DNA from: Enterococcus quebecensis
Lineage (GTDB): Bacteria; Bacillota; Bacilli; Lactobacillales; Enterococcaceae
Length of the DNA: 64,000 bases
NCBI RefSeq assembly: GCF_001730365.1
Contig: NZ_MIKB01000016.1
Location: forward strand, 1-64,000
Direction: 5' to 3'
This document shows positions 29,262 to 36,519 of this stretch, in pieces (the first letter of the stretch is position 1; every line of letters starts with the position of its first letter). Under the pieces are notes generated by a model. The model saw nothing but the letters and a program-made list of their open reading frames with translations. It was not told the DNA's origin and searched no databases. The translations under genes were made by a program, and so were the position numbers.

Positions 29262-29309
29262 GACAGGATGATCTGTTGGAAAAAAGATAAATCAATAAAT
29301 TGCTATATA
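29262..29309 (+). promoter_or_regulatory. degenerate fourth box and extended -10 before the bacteriocin operon
   Basis: GACAGGATGATC at 29262 lies exactly one 141-base period after dyad 3, but the right half-site is damaged. It is followed by an A-tract and by TGCTATATA (extended -10, 29301-29309). This is the likely promoter for the downstream operon: the regulator site looks weaker and the core promoter better than in the pheromone units. Confidence 0.55.
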
Positions 29310-29345
29310 CAACAAACATGAACTAATGATAAGAGGAGGGAAATT

Positions 29346-29552
29346 ATGACTAAAATAAAATATTTCATTAAAGATAAAGAAGTGGTACATAGACAATTAG
29401 TTATTGTAAACGAGGGGAACGAAGATAAGTTGTTAAAGGTACTTAATAAAGGTGAGCTATTAAAAATTATCATGATTCCTCAAAAAACAGAGAAAGAATT
29501 ACTTTTTGAATATTTAAGTTTAGAGGATGTCGAAGTGTTAGAAATAGAATAG
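29346..29552 (+). CDS. small unknown protein, first gene of the bacteriocin operon
   Basis: A 68-aa soluble protein (TKIKYFIKDKEVVHRQLVIVNEGNEDKLLKVLN...) with alternating charged and hydrophobic residues, no signal peptide, no Cys. Excellent ribosome site GAGGAGGG. I do not recognise it. Its place directly under the fourth box suggests that it belongs to the pheromone regulon. It might modulate the regulator, as other small RRNPP-controlled proteins do, but this is a guess. Confidence 0.65.
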   Translation: MTKIKYFIKDKEVVHRQLVIVNEGNEDKLLKVLNKGELLKIIMIPQKTEKELLFEYLSLEDVEVLEIE

Positions 29553-29804
29553 ATCAATAAAAACAATAGAGGGGGGATAAAAATGAAGGTATTAATAGTG
29601 AAAATGATATGTTAAAAACCAAATGATCAATTACGTTGTGGTAATTATTATAAAAAAGTAGAGTAATAAATTTTATAACGGAGAGTCATTTTTAAGGAGA
29701 ATACTATGTTATTTTGCTTATAAATTATCAATATATATTTAATTAAGACATGAAAGTTTCATCGGAATTTATCTAAAAATATTATGACATGAGGGGGAAA
29801 ACAT
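29553..29804 (+). other. intergenic stretch with two tiny RBS-led reading frames and an inverted repeat
   Basis: Contains a 10-codon frame at 29583-29615 (MKVLIVKMIC) after GAGGGGGG, a 5-codon frame at 29706 (MLFCL) after AAGGAG, and a perfect ATGAAA-G-TTTCAT inverted repeat at 29750-29762, about 40 bases before the ABC gene. The first tiny frames look like eroded gene starts. The inverted repeat could be an operator for the exporter genes. Confidence 0.4.
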
Positions 29805-30701
29805 ATGGAAAATAGGAATGTTTATCCATTAGTAAAAACAACAACATTAACAAAGAAGTATAAGGAATATCAAGCGGTCAATGAAGTGTCTATGACAATT
29901 AATAAAGGTGATATTTATGGATTTATTGGAAAAAACGGGGCTGGTAAAACAACGTTTATTCGCCTATTGACCCGATTGATTGAGAAAAGTTCTGGGAATT
30001 TGTCATTCAGTGACAATGTAGTAACAATGGGTGCAGTGATTGAAGGGCCTGTTTGTTATCCTTATTTATCAGCTAGAGAAAACCTAAAATATTATGCATT
30101 ACAAAGAAATATTAAAGATAAGAAAAGAATTGATGAAGTTCTAACATTTGTTGGTCTGGCGGATGTAGACCCTAAGAAGAAATTTAAAGACTATTCATTA
30201 GGAATGCGCCAGCGTTTAGGAATTGGGCTAGCAATCTTGGAAAAACCAGAGTTTCTTATTCTGGATGAACCAATCAACGGACTTGATCCTCAAGGTATTG
30301 TAGAGATTCGTGAAATTATCAATCGCTTAAATCAAGAATATGGTACAACTATTTTGATTTCCAGTCATATTCTGTCAGAGCTATCATTAGTAGCAAATCG
30401 TTATGGTATCATCCATGAGGGTAAATTAATGAAAGAATTGACTAAGGATGATTTAGAGGCCGAATGTGGACATTTTATTACATTAAAAAGTTCGGATCAG
30501 ATAAAAACATACGATCTGTTGCAAAAGAGTGGTTACACAGTGGAAAAAGACCAGAATCTTTTGATAATTCGTGAAGGAAAAGAAAGTATGGAATTGATCT
30601 CAAAAGTTCTATATCAAAATGATATTTATTTACTAGAGTTTAGTTACAAAGAGGAAAATTTAGAAGAATACTATTTGAATTTGATTGAGGGAGGAATGTA
30701 G
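29805..30701 (+). CDS. ABC transporter ATPase, BcrA/LanF-type (probable self-immunity)
   Basis: A 298-aa ATPase with Walker A GKNGAGKTT, signature YSLGMRQRLGI, Walker B FLILDEPINGLD and switch His SSHILSEL, followed by a C-terminal domain of about 80 aa typical of bacitracin/lantibiotic-type exporters. It pairs with the overlapping permease. Such two-gene transporters next to bacteriocin genes usually protect the producer. Ribosome site GAGGGGG. No substrate can be deduced from sequence alone. Confidence 0.88.
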   Translation: MENRNVYPLVKTTTLTKKYKEYQAVNEVSMTINKGDIYGFIGKNGAGKTTFIRLLTRLIEKSSGNLSFSDNVVTMGAVIEGPVCYPYLSARENLKYYALQRNIKDKKRIDEVLTFVGLADVDPKKKFKDYSLGMRQRLGIGLAILEKPEFLILDEPINGLDPQGIVEIREIINRLNQEYGTTILISSHILSELSLVANRYGIIHEGKLMKELTKDDLEAECGHFITLKSSDQIKTYDLLQKSGYTVEKDQNLLIIREGKESMELISKVLYQNDIYLLEFSYKEENLEEYYLNLIEGGM

Positions 30702-30702
30702 A

Positions 30703-31431
30703 ATGATTATTTTTAATACACTAAAAGCAGATTTTTACCGAATTATAAAAAGTGCTCTGGGTTTTTATTCCATAGTTGGCCTGATGGTGCTAGGATTGTT
30801 GTTTGCTTTTCTTGGAAAAGACACATCCGCTCTTGAGACTCTTGAGAGTGGTTTAGGGAATGGGACGTTACTTTTACCGGTTTTTTTAACAAATGTTTTT
30901 GTTATCGCTTGGGGACACGAGTTTAGTTTCAGAATAGTCAACAATTCGTTGATTTCAGGCATGAAGAGAAGTCAGTTTTTTATCAGTAAAGTGTTGTTAA
31001 CATTTATTTTGACTCTGTTTTTTGTAGGAATGTATACGGGCAGTCTGTTATTAGGGACTTACTTTTTTTCAGGCGGGTTTGAGATTATGTCAGTACTCAA
31101 GGTCATCGCGTTACAAACGCCTCTTTATTTAGCGGCAGGGTCATTGGGGATTTTATTGTTTAATGTGTTGAAAACTAGTTATGTATGTATTGCTGCATTT
31201 ATCTCTATTGCTTTTATTGGAGACAATTTATTGGGGAATGTTATTTCAACTTACTTTTCTCAATATGATTTTATCTTAGATACATTGTTCTTTTCTAATT
31301 TAAGAACGGTTGTTGGTTATGAAGCATTATCACAAGGAACATTACAGTTGATGATGGTGAGTAGTGTTGTTTATGGTTTGTTAGCATTGATAGTAAGTTT
31401 TAGTGTATTTCAGAAAAGAGAATTTAAATAA
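30703..31431 (+). CDS. ABC-2 type permease, partner of the immunity ATPase
   Basis: A membrane protein of 242 aa with about six TM helices (starting FNTLKADFYRIIKSALGF), matching the ABC-2/LanE-LanG type permeases. The start at ATG 30703 lies just after the ATPase stop codon, with GGGAGGAATG ahead; an in-frame ATG at 30685 overlaps the ATPase. Together they form one exporter. Confidence 0.85.
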   Translation: MIIFNTLKADFYRIIKSALGFYSIVGLMVLGLLFAFLGKDTSALETLESGLGNGTLLLPVFLTNVFVIAWGHEFSFRIVNNSLISGMKRSQFFISKVLLTFILTLFFVGMYTGSLLLGTYFFSGGFEIMSVLKVIALQTPLYLAAGSLGILLFNVLKTSYVCIAAFISIAFIGDNLLGNVISTYFSQYDFILDTLFFSNLRTVVGYEALSQGTLQLMMVSSVVYGLLALIVSFSVFQKREFK

Positions 31432-31445
31432 TTGGAGGAATTAAT

Positions 31446-32006
31446 ATGAAAAAGAAATTAATTATTATTTTAGGTGTACTGTTGACGATTGGAGTTTTTG
31501 GATATACCTCTGTTTCAGGAGCAAGTACGGATACTAAAGTGAATTTAGATTGGAAATTGAACGGAAAAGATTTGAAAAAACTGGAGTTAATTGGTGCAGA
31601 GCAGGATGTGTTTGTTCAGGTAGAACAAACAGAAAATAAAGAAACTAGTATTCATCTGGAAGGGAAAGTTTCTGATAATACGGAGCGGAATTTGAAAAAA
31701 GTTAGACAAACAGAAGATGCTTTAAAAATAGAACTATCTTCTTTGAATAAAGTACGTGTGATGGCAACGAATGAAGGCAAGGATCATTTAAAACTAGTTG
31801 TATCTTTAGGAAAAGATGTGTTGTTGAAAGAATTTGATATAAAATCTGCCATTGGTAATGTAGAGGTGACAGTTCCTGAGAACTTTAAAGGAGAATATTC
31901 AGCAGATAATAAAGGGTATGGGGAAATCACCATTCTTAAATCAGATAAGGCAGCTAATCAGCTGATTTCTGTTGAAACAATGGGAGATATCACAATCAAA
32001 AAATAG
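31446..32006 (+). CDS. secreted/membrane-anchored DUF4097-like protein
   Basis: A 186-aa protein with N-terminal membrane/signal segment (LIIILGVLLTIGVFGYTSVSGA) and an extracytosolic beta-rich part ending GNVEVTVPENFKG...MGDITIKK, in the style of DUF4097 adhesin-like repeats often found beside ABC exporters and stress regulators. Ribosome site GGAGG. Role unknown; an accessory immunity or exporter-assisting protein is plausible from the context only. Confidence 0.6.
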   Translation: MKKKLIIILGVLLTIGVFGYTSVSGASTDTKVNLDWKLNGKDLKKLELIGAEQDVFVQVEQTENKETSIHLEGKVSDNTERNLKKVRQTEDALKIELSSLNKVRVMATNEGKDHLKLVVSLGKDVLLKEFDIKSAIGNVEVTVPENFKGEYSADNKGYGEITILKSDKAANQLISVETMGDITIKK

Positions 32007-32020
32007 AAAGGATGGATTGA

Positions 32021-34123
32021 ATGTATGCTCATTATATGCAAAAATCCAGTACTGATTGCGGGATTGCCTCTTTAAGAACAGTGTTAGAGCAACTTGAAGT
32101 AAAGATCAAAAATACTAAAGAGTTATATAAAAGTTATAGTATAAAAAAAGATCAAGGGCTATCTCTTGGAGAGTTGAATCGTATATTGTTGAAATATGGT
32201 GTGAAATCCAATGCGTATACGCTAAGCGATTTTAATGAAATACGAAAACTAGATAATTTTCCGATGGTGCTGGTGGTGGAAAATGACGGATGTGCCCATT
32301 ATATTGTTCTTCATAAGATAGAAAATAATAGATATATTATTTCTAATCCAGCTGAACCAGAAATTAAAGAATACGATGAAGAGTATTTACAATCGATTTT
32401 CTTGGGGTTTCTTATATACATTGAAGGCATGGGCGAACCTGTGGTTTTAGAAGAGTTGGAAAGTTTCAAACAGGATGAAAGTAAAAGTATCGGCACTGTG
32501 CTTTATCAAGAATTGATGAATGAACTTCCATTGAAGTTGAAAGTAAATATGGCATTATTGCTGTTAGCAAAATATTTATTGCCTCTTATATCAACATTTG
32601 TTATACAGATGTTTATGTCTCAAACTTCAGAATATTCTAGTGTCAGTGAGATTGTATTACCAGGACTGATTGTTTTTTGGACAATTATTCTCTTCTATTA
32701 TGTCAATCTAAAGGAAGGGAAACAGAGGATATTATTGGAGAACAAGATGCAGGAGCGGGTACTTTTAAATTATTATAAACAGAAAATTAATGACTTAGAT
32801 TCTGGGAAAAATTGTGATAATGTAACTGGTTATTTTTGGAACTTAATTTATTCTGTGTCAGGGTTAGTTCAGAAGTTCTATTTTAAATTAAATGTAGTGT
32901 ATGTCTTATTTTTATCATTACTTTTAGTAAAATTCTCCTTCTATTTGATGTTGTTACTACTGTTTTGGACAACTATCTTTGCAATATATCTAAAAAGAAA
33001 TATTCAAACAGTTAAAAATAATGAATTAAATATCATTGGTAAATCATCTGCCTTTTCAGCTTCTGTAGAAAATAATATAAAAACATCGTTAGATATCAAT
33101 TTATTTTCTAAAAATAAACAATCTGAGGACTTTCTACAAAGTAAGATGAGTGAGTTTTTAGAAGCAAGAATAGCTAGCTTTTCTTCTGAATTGCAGATTG
33201 GATCCGTCTATCAGTCATTTCTGACATTGATGAGCCTGAGTACTTTTATTGTTTTAGGATTTTTGACAATTTTAGGTGGTAGTCAGCAGATTTTGGATAA
33301 TAGCAATGGAATATTGATTATTTCAATTATCTTAAGCAGCTTAGCACCAGTTATTGAAAATTGGTTATCTTACCAAAAAAGTACAGTCGCTATTGATCAC
33401 ATTCAAAGTTCAGATGATTATAGTACAGAAAAGCTAGAAGCGACAAAACATGAATTGAACCTTTCGGAGATTAAAGAGCTATCTATTAAAGATTTAACTT
33501 TTAGCTATGAAGAAGATCAGCTTATATTGGATAAAGTAAATGTTCAGATGAGGTCTGGCAATATTTACGGTATCAAAGGTGAAAATGGAGCAGGTAAGTC
33601 TACCTTCGTAAAACTCTTATCTGGTATTTTGGAACCTGATTCTGGGACATTTGCTTTTAATAAAAATGAACTAGAAAAGACATCTTTAAAAATGGAAAAT
33701 ATCAATGAGTTCATTAGTATGTATTCCCCAGAATTTAACGTTTATGGGAATACGGTTGGACGAAATATTCGTTATAAAGTGTTTAATGAAACATTGTCTG
33801 AGCAAGAAAAAATTGGATATCAGGATATTTTTAACTTAGGTATGAGTAATAACTACCTACTACAGACTGATGGAGTCAATATTTCTCAAGGTCAGAAACA
33901 GAAGATATTAATCATGCGGGCGCTTTATCAAAATAAGAGTATTTATATCTTTGATGAGCCTACAGGTAATTTAGACGATACGTCAAAAAAAATGCTAGTT
34001 AAAGAACTACAAAAATTGGCATATCAAAAAGATAAAATAGTGATCTTAATTAGTCATGAAGAAGAGATCTTAAACTGTGCAGATGAAGTGTTACAGATAA
34101 AAAAATTGAGTAAGGAGGAGTGA
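32021..34123 (+). CDS. C39 peptidase-containing ABC transporter (bacteriocin processing and export)
   Basis: A 700-aa PCAT that removes double-glycine leaders and exports the mature peptides. Residues 1-130 are the C39 protease: oxyanion Q7, C13 (STDCGIASL), H93 (AHYIVLHKI), and N109 (ISNPAEP) in place of the usual Asp. Next come about six TM helices (170-440) and the ATPase with Walker A GENGAGKST, signature NISQGQKQK and Walker B IYIFDEPTGNLD. The Asp-to-Asn change is known from papain-type proteases and need not abolish activity. It lies upstream of the six prepeptide genes in one operon. Confidence 0.92.
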   Translation: MYAHYMQKSSTDCGIASLRTVLEQLEVKIKNTKELYKSYSIKKDQGLSLGELNRILLKYGVKSNAYTLSDFNEIRKLDNFPMVLVVENDGCAHYIVLHKIENNRYIISNPAEPEIKEYDEEYLQSIFLGFLIYIEGMGEPVVLEELESFKQDESKSIGTVLYQELMNELPLKLKVNMALLLLAKYLLPLISTFVIQMFMSQTSEYSSVSEIVLPGLIVFWTIILFYYVNLKEGKQRILLENKMQERVLLNYYKQKINDLDSGKNCDNVTGYFWNLIYSVSGLVQKFYFKLNVVYVLFLSLLLVKFSFYLMLLLLFWTTIFAIYLKRNIQTVKNNELNIIGKSSAFSASVENNIKTSLDINLFSKNKQSEDFLQSKMSEFLEARIASFSSELQIGSVYQSFLTLMSLSTFIVLGFLTILGGSQQILDNSNGILIISIILSSLAPVIENWLSYQKSTVAIDHIQSSDDYSTEKLEATKHELNLSEIKELSIKDLTFSYEEDQLILDKVNVQMRSGNIYGIKGENGAGKSTFVKLLSGILEPDSGTFAFNKNELEKTSLKMENINEFISMYSPEFNVYGNTVGRNIRYKVFNETLSEQEKIGYQDIFNLGMSNNYLLQTDGVNISQGQKQKILIMRALYQNKSIYIFDEPTGNLDDTSKKMLVKELQKLAYQKDKIVILISHEEEILNCADEVLQIKKLSKEE

Positions 34124-34127
34124 TCAG

Positions 34128-34529
34128 GTGAAAAAAAGTCTATTAATTGGAATTATAACTGTAGTAGCAATAGCTGGCTTCTTATATTTTAGTAAAGATA
34201 CAACAAAAGACTATACAAAAAATAAGATCGATGCAGAGCAAATAGTGGAGATGAGTAAAAAAGATGAGGATCTATATGTCTTGATTGGAAATCGTTCATG
34301 CGCATCTTGTAACGAATATAAGCCAATTCTACAAAAAGCCATCAATGACACTAAAACAGAGGTTTACTATATGGATACAAACAACAGAAAAAACGGTTCA
34401 TTTTTAAAAGAGCATAATATTACAACTACGCCAACAATTTTAATGATTAAACAAGATAAAATTAGCCGTGTAGAGGGTAGCATCAGCTTGGAAGAGACAA
34501 AAACACTCCTTAAAGGGGGCGTGTCTTAG
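34128..34529 (+). CDS. membrane-tethered thioredoxin-like protein 1 (probable disulfide oxidoreductase)
   Basis: A 133-aa protein: N-terminal TM anchor (about 5-21) and an extracytosolic thioredoxin fold with active-site CASC (C58-C61) and the cis-Pro loop TTTPT. Probably forms or isomerises the disulfide of the bacteriocin peptides, as the thioredoxin-like accessory proteins of pediocin-type loci do. It ends immediately at the start of the second thioredoxin gene. Substrate is inferred. Confidence 0.8.
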   Translation: MKKSLLIGIITVVAIAGFLYFSKDTTKDYTKNKIDAEQIVEMSKKDEDLYVLIGNRSCASCNEYKPILQKAINDTKTEVYYMDTNNRKNGSFLKEHNITTTPTILMIKQDKISRVEGSISLEETKTLLKGGVS

Positions 34530-35048
34530 ATGAAAAAAACAAAATTTATCATAATGGCAGCCAGTCTTTTCTTAGTAGGTAATATTTTGTTAATAACTAA
34601 GGTTGTATCAGCAAATGATGAGTTAGAAAGACAAAAAGAAGAACTGACTCTGGCGAAAAAAAGCTATCCAGAAATTTACAATTATCTGAATGCTGTTACG
34701 GTTGAGAACTTTGAAACTAAGGTTGCAGACAAGGAAGATTTCTATGTATATTTCGGTCGACCTACTTGTGGAGACTGTAATGAGTTTGAACCTCATTTAA
34801 TTGGATTAATCAAGGAATATAAGTTACAGGATTCTTTGGTCTATCTCAACGCAGCAGAGTTGAGGAAAGATGAGAAGGCTTGGGAATTATTTAAAGAAAG
34901 ATACCAACTACTGTATACACCTACCCTAGCTAAATTTGAAAAGGGAAAGTTAGTTTCTAAAGAAGAGTGGACCCCTGAAAATGGTATAGCAATAGAAAAT
35001 GTTGAGAAATGGATTATGGAAAATATCGAAAGGAAGAATAGACTATGA
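34530..35048 (+). CDS. membrane-tethered thioredoxin-like protein 2
   Basis: A 172-aa paralogue of its neighbour with a longer N-terminal helix (anchor, then a charged segment DELERQKEELTLAKK), active site CGDC (C80-C83) and cis-Pro loop YTPT. Starts the base after the first thioredoxin stop codon, so translation is likely coupled. Two thioredoxins for one bacteriocin locus suggest an oxidant and an isomerase/reductant pair. Confidence 0.8.
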   Translation: MKKTKFIIMAASLFLVGNILLITKVVSANDELERQKEELTLAKKSYPEIYNYLNAVTVENFETKVADKEDFYVYFGRPTCGDCNEFEPHLIGLIKEYKLQDSLVYLNAAELRKDEKAWELFKERYQLLYTPTLAKFEKGKLVSKEEWTPENGIAIENVEKWIMENIERKNRL

Positions 35049-35146
35049 AAAAATTAGATTATAAACGAGCAAATCAAATAAAAGCAGGAAAAAGAGCAAG
35101 TTTGTTCAGCAAATGGTCATATTTCGCTGTTTTGAATAGAAGATAG
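35045..35146 (+). CDS. 33-aa cationic peptide ORF overlapping the thioredoxin gene end
   Basis: Starts ATG inside the stop region of the previous gene (ATGA overlap) after GAAAGGAAG, and encodes a Lys/Arg-rich peptide beginning MKKLDYKRANQIKAGKRAS and ending WSYFAVLNRR. No Cys, no leader cleavage site. It could be a small immunity or helper peptide, or the remnant of a larger gene. Coupled translation makes it likely to be made. Confidence 0.45.
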   Translation: MKKLDYKRANQIKAGKRASLFSKWSYFAVLNRR

Positions 35147-35246
35147 ATAAAGCAAGGTTTAAAGAAGTTAGTATATGTATGTAAACAATATTTATAGGTT
35201 TCATTTGTAATTAATAAAAAAATAAAGAAAAAGAGGGAAAACAATC

Positions 35247-35423
35247 ATGAATAAAGAAATAGAAATCGTAAAACAATTGAGAGCTGGGTTAGAAACTGGC
35301 GAAATTGAAATGCGTAAAGTATCAAGTATGCACGAGCTAGATGTTAATAGTCAAGAAGAGGTAGCCGGAGGAGCAGGTTGTCGATTTGTCTGGAATGGCT
35401 GGGGCTTTTTCTGTAGAAAATAA
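35247..35423 (+). CDS. bacteriocin prepeptide A1
   Basis: A 58-aa prepeptide. Leader of 42 residues ending EEVAGG, cut by the C39 transporter; predicted mature peptide AGCRFVWNGWGFFCRK (16 aa). The two Cys are ten residues apart with a Trp-Asn-Gly-Trp-Gly centre, which would make a disulfide-closed hairpin. Ribosome site AGAGGG. Leader shares the LRAGLE-GEIEMRKVSSM pattern with A2 and A3. Confidence 0.8.
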   Translation: MNKEIEIVKQLRAGLETGEIEMRKVSSMHELDVNSQEEVAGGAGCRFVWNGWGFFCRK

Positions 35424-35441
35424 AATTAGGAGGAATAAAAG

Positions 35442-35612
35442 GTGAATCAAGAAGAAATTTTAAACGAATTAGAATCAAAATTAGAATCAGGCGAAGTAAA
35501 AGTACAACAGGTACAAGGATTAAAGCAGCTGGACGAGGCAACACTGGAAGAGATCAATGCAGGTTGGAAATGTGTAATTAATATTTGGGGCTTAGGTTTC
35601 ATTTGTAATTAA
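35442..35612 (+). CDS. bacteriocin prepeptide B1
   Basis: A 56-aa prepeptide with GTG start after AGGAGG. Leader ends LEEINAG; predicted mature peptide WKCVINIWGLGFICN (15 aa), again Cys-X10-Cys with a central Trp-Gly. Partner of the A peptide; pairing suggests a two-component bacteriocin. The leader resembles the A leader in its acidic helix but differs in sequence. Confidence 0.8.
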   Translation: MNQEEILNELESKLESGEVKVQQVQGLKQLDEATLEEINAGWKCVINIWGLGFICN

Positions 35613-35644
35613 TAAAAAAATAAAGAAAAAGAGGGAAAACAATT

Positions 35645-35821
35645 ATGGATAAAGAAATGGATATCGCAAATAAACTAAGAGCAGGGTTAGAAGCTGGCGA
35701 AATCGAAATGCGCAAAGTATCAAGTATGCAGGCATTGGATATTGAGAGTCAGGAAGAAGTAGCTGGAGGAGCAGGATGTTGGTTTGTCTGGAATGGCTGG
35801 GGCTTTTTCTGTAGAAAATAA
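35645..35821 (+). CDS. bacteriocin prepeptide A2
   Basis: Second A copy (58 aa). Predicted mature peptide AGCWFVWNGWGFFCRK; differs from A1 by Arg-to-Trp after the first Cys and by leader changes (QALDIES for HELDVNS). Confidence 0.8.
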   Translation: MDKEMDIANKLRAGLEAGEIEMRKVSSMQALDIESQEEVAGGAGCWFVWNGWGFFCRK

Positions 35822-35839
35822 AACGAGGAGGAATAAAAG

Positions 35840-36010
35840 ATGAATCAAGAAGAAATTTTAAACGAATTAGAATCAAAATTAGAATCAGGCGAGGTAAAAG
35901 TACAACAGGTACAAGGATTAAAGCAGCTGGACGAGGCAACACTGGAAGAGATCAATGCAGGCTGGAAATGTGTAATTAATATTTGGGGCCTAGGCTTCAT
36001 TTGTAACTAA
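35840..36010 (+). CDS. bacteriocin prepeptide B2
   Basis: Second B copy, protein identical to B1 (ATG start instead of GTG). Conservation of B against variation of A hints that the A peptides carry the diversity. Confidence 0.8.
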   Translation: MNQEEILNELESKLESGEVKVQQVQGLKQLDEATLEEINAGWKCVINIWGLGFICN

Positions 36011-36039
36011 TAAAAAATAAAAAAAGAGGAGAAACAATT

Positions 36040-36216
36040 ATGAATAAAGAAATGGATATCGTAAATAAACTAAGAGCAGGGTTAGAAGCTGGCGAAATCG
36101 AAATGCGTAAAGTATCAAGTATGCAGGCATTGGATATTGAGAGTCAGGAAGAAGTAGCTGGAGGAGCAGGATGTTTGATTGTTTGGAATGGCTGGGGCTT
36201 TTTCTGTAGAAAATAA
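36040..36216 (+). CDS. bacteriocin prepeptide A3
   Basis: Third A copy (58 aa). Predicted mature peptide AGCLIVWNGWGFFCRK, with Leu-Ile after the first Cys where A1 has Arg-Phe and A2 Trp-Phe. The rest of the core is invariant. Confidence 0.8.
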   Translation: MNKEMDIVNKLRAGLEAGEIEMRKVSSMQALDIESQEEVAGGAGCLIVWNGWGFFCRK

Positions 36217-36234
36217 AACAAGGAGGAATAAGAG

Positions 36235-36405
36235 ATGAATCAAGAAGAAATTTTAAACGAATTAGAATCAAAATTAGAATCAGGCGAGGTAAAAGTACAA
36301 CAGGTACAAGGATTAAAGCAGTTGGATGAGGCAACATTGGAAGAGATCAATGCAGGTTGGAAATGTGTAATTAATATTTGGGGCTTAGGTTTCATTTGTA
36401 ATTAG
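36235..36405 (+). CDS. bacteriocin prepeptide B3
   Basis: Third B copy, protein identical to B1 and B2, ending in TAG instead of TAA. Last gene of the operon, followed by a terminator. Confidence 0.8.
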   Translation: MNQEEILNELESKLESGEVKVQQVQGLKQLDEATLEEINAGWKCVINIWGLGFICN

Positions 36406-36478
36406 CATAAAATCATAATCTATATCTATAAGTCACTGCTTGGGCTGGAATTATTTGGAAAAGAATAACAGCAGGTGA

Positions 36479-36519
36479 AACGAGATAAAGACATTTCCGT
36501 CTTTATCTCGTTATTTATA
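36479..36519. terminator. terminator of the bacteriocin operon
   Basis: 14-bp stem AACGAGATAAAGAC/GTCTTTATCTCGTT with ATTTCC loop followed by ATTTATAT; lies between the convergent B3 and prepilin peptidase genes. Confidence 0.88.

Larger units (their letters stand above)
28838..29278 (+). repeat. three tandem 141-bp repeats plus degenerate fourth promoter, pheromone array
   Basis: Units start with their dyad at 28839, 28980 and 29121 (exactly 141 bases apart), and a degenerate fourth dyad lies at 29262 in the same register. Each unit contains a GACA-N4-TGTC box, an A-tract (TTGAAAAAAACGATAAA), a TAATAC -10-like element 30 bases after the box, a strong ribosome site (GTGAGAG or GGTGAG) and a 14-codon ORF. 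Copies 2 and 3 are almost identical; copy 1 differs at a few bases. As 141 is a multiple of three, a long antisense frame arises, which is an artefact. Confidence 0.92.
35185..36405 (+). repeat. tandem array of A/B prepeptide gene pairs (unit about 396 bases)
   Basis: A genes start at 35247, 35645 and 36040 (periods 398 and 395); B genes follow each A. Upstream of A1, bases 35185-35246 repeat the 3' end of a B gene plus its spacer (TTTCATTTGTAATTAAT...), which shows that the array grew by unequal exchange from a longer ancestor and that one B copy has been lost. Confidence 0.85.

Noticed and set aside
35344-36337. Antisense frames of 66-99 aa over the bacteriocin array
   Set aside because: They appear once per repeat on the opposite strand of real genes with strong ribosome sites.
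35247-36405. Lantibiotic or sactipeptide
   Set aside because: No LanB/C/M, no radical SAM enzyme in the locus, and the cores contain almost no Ser/Thr. The thioredoxins favour disulfides.
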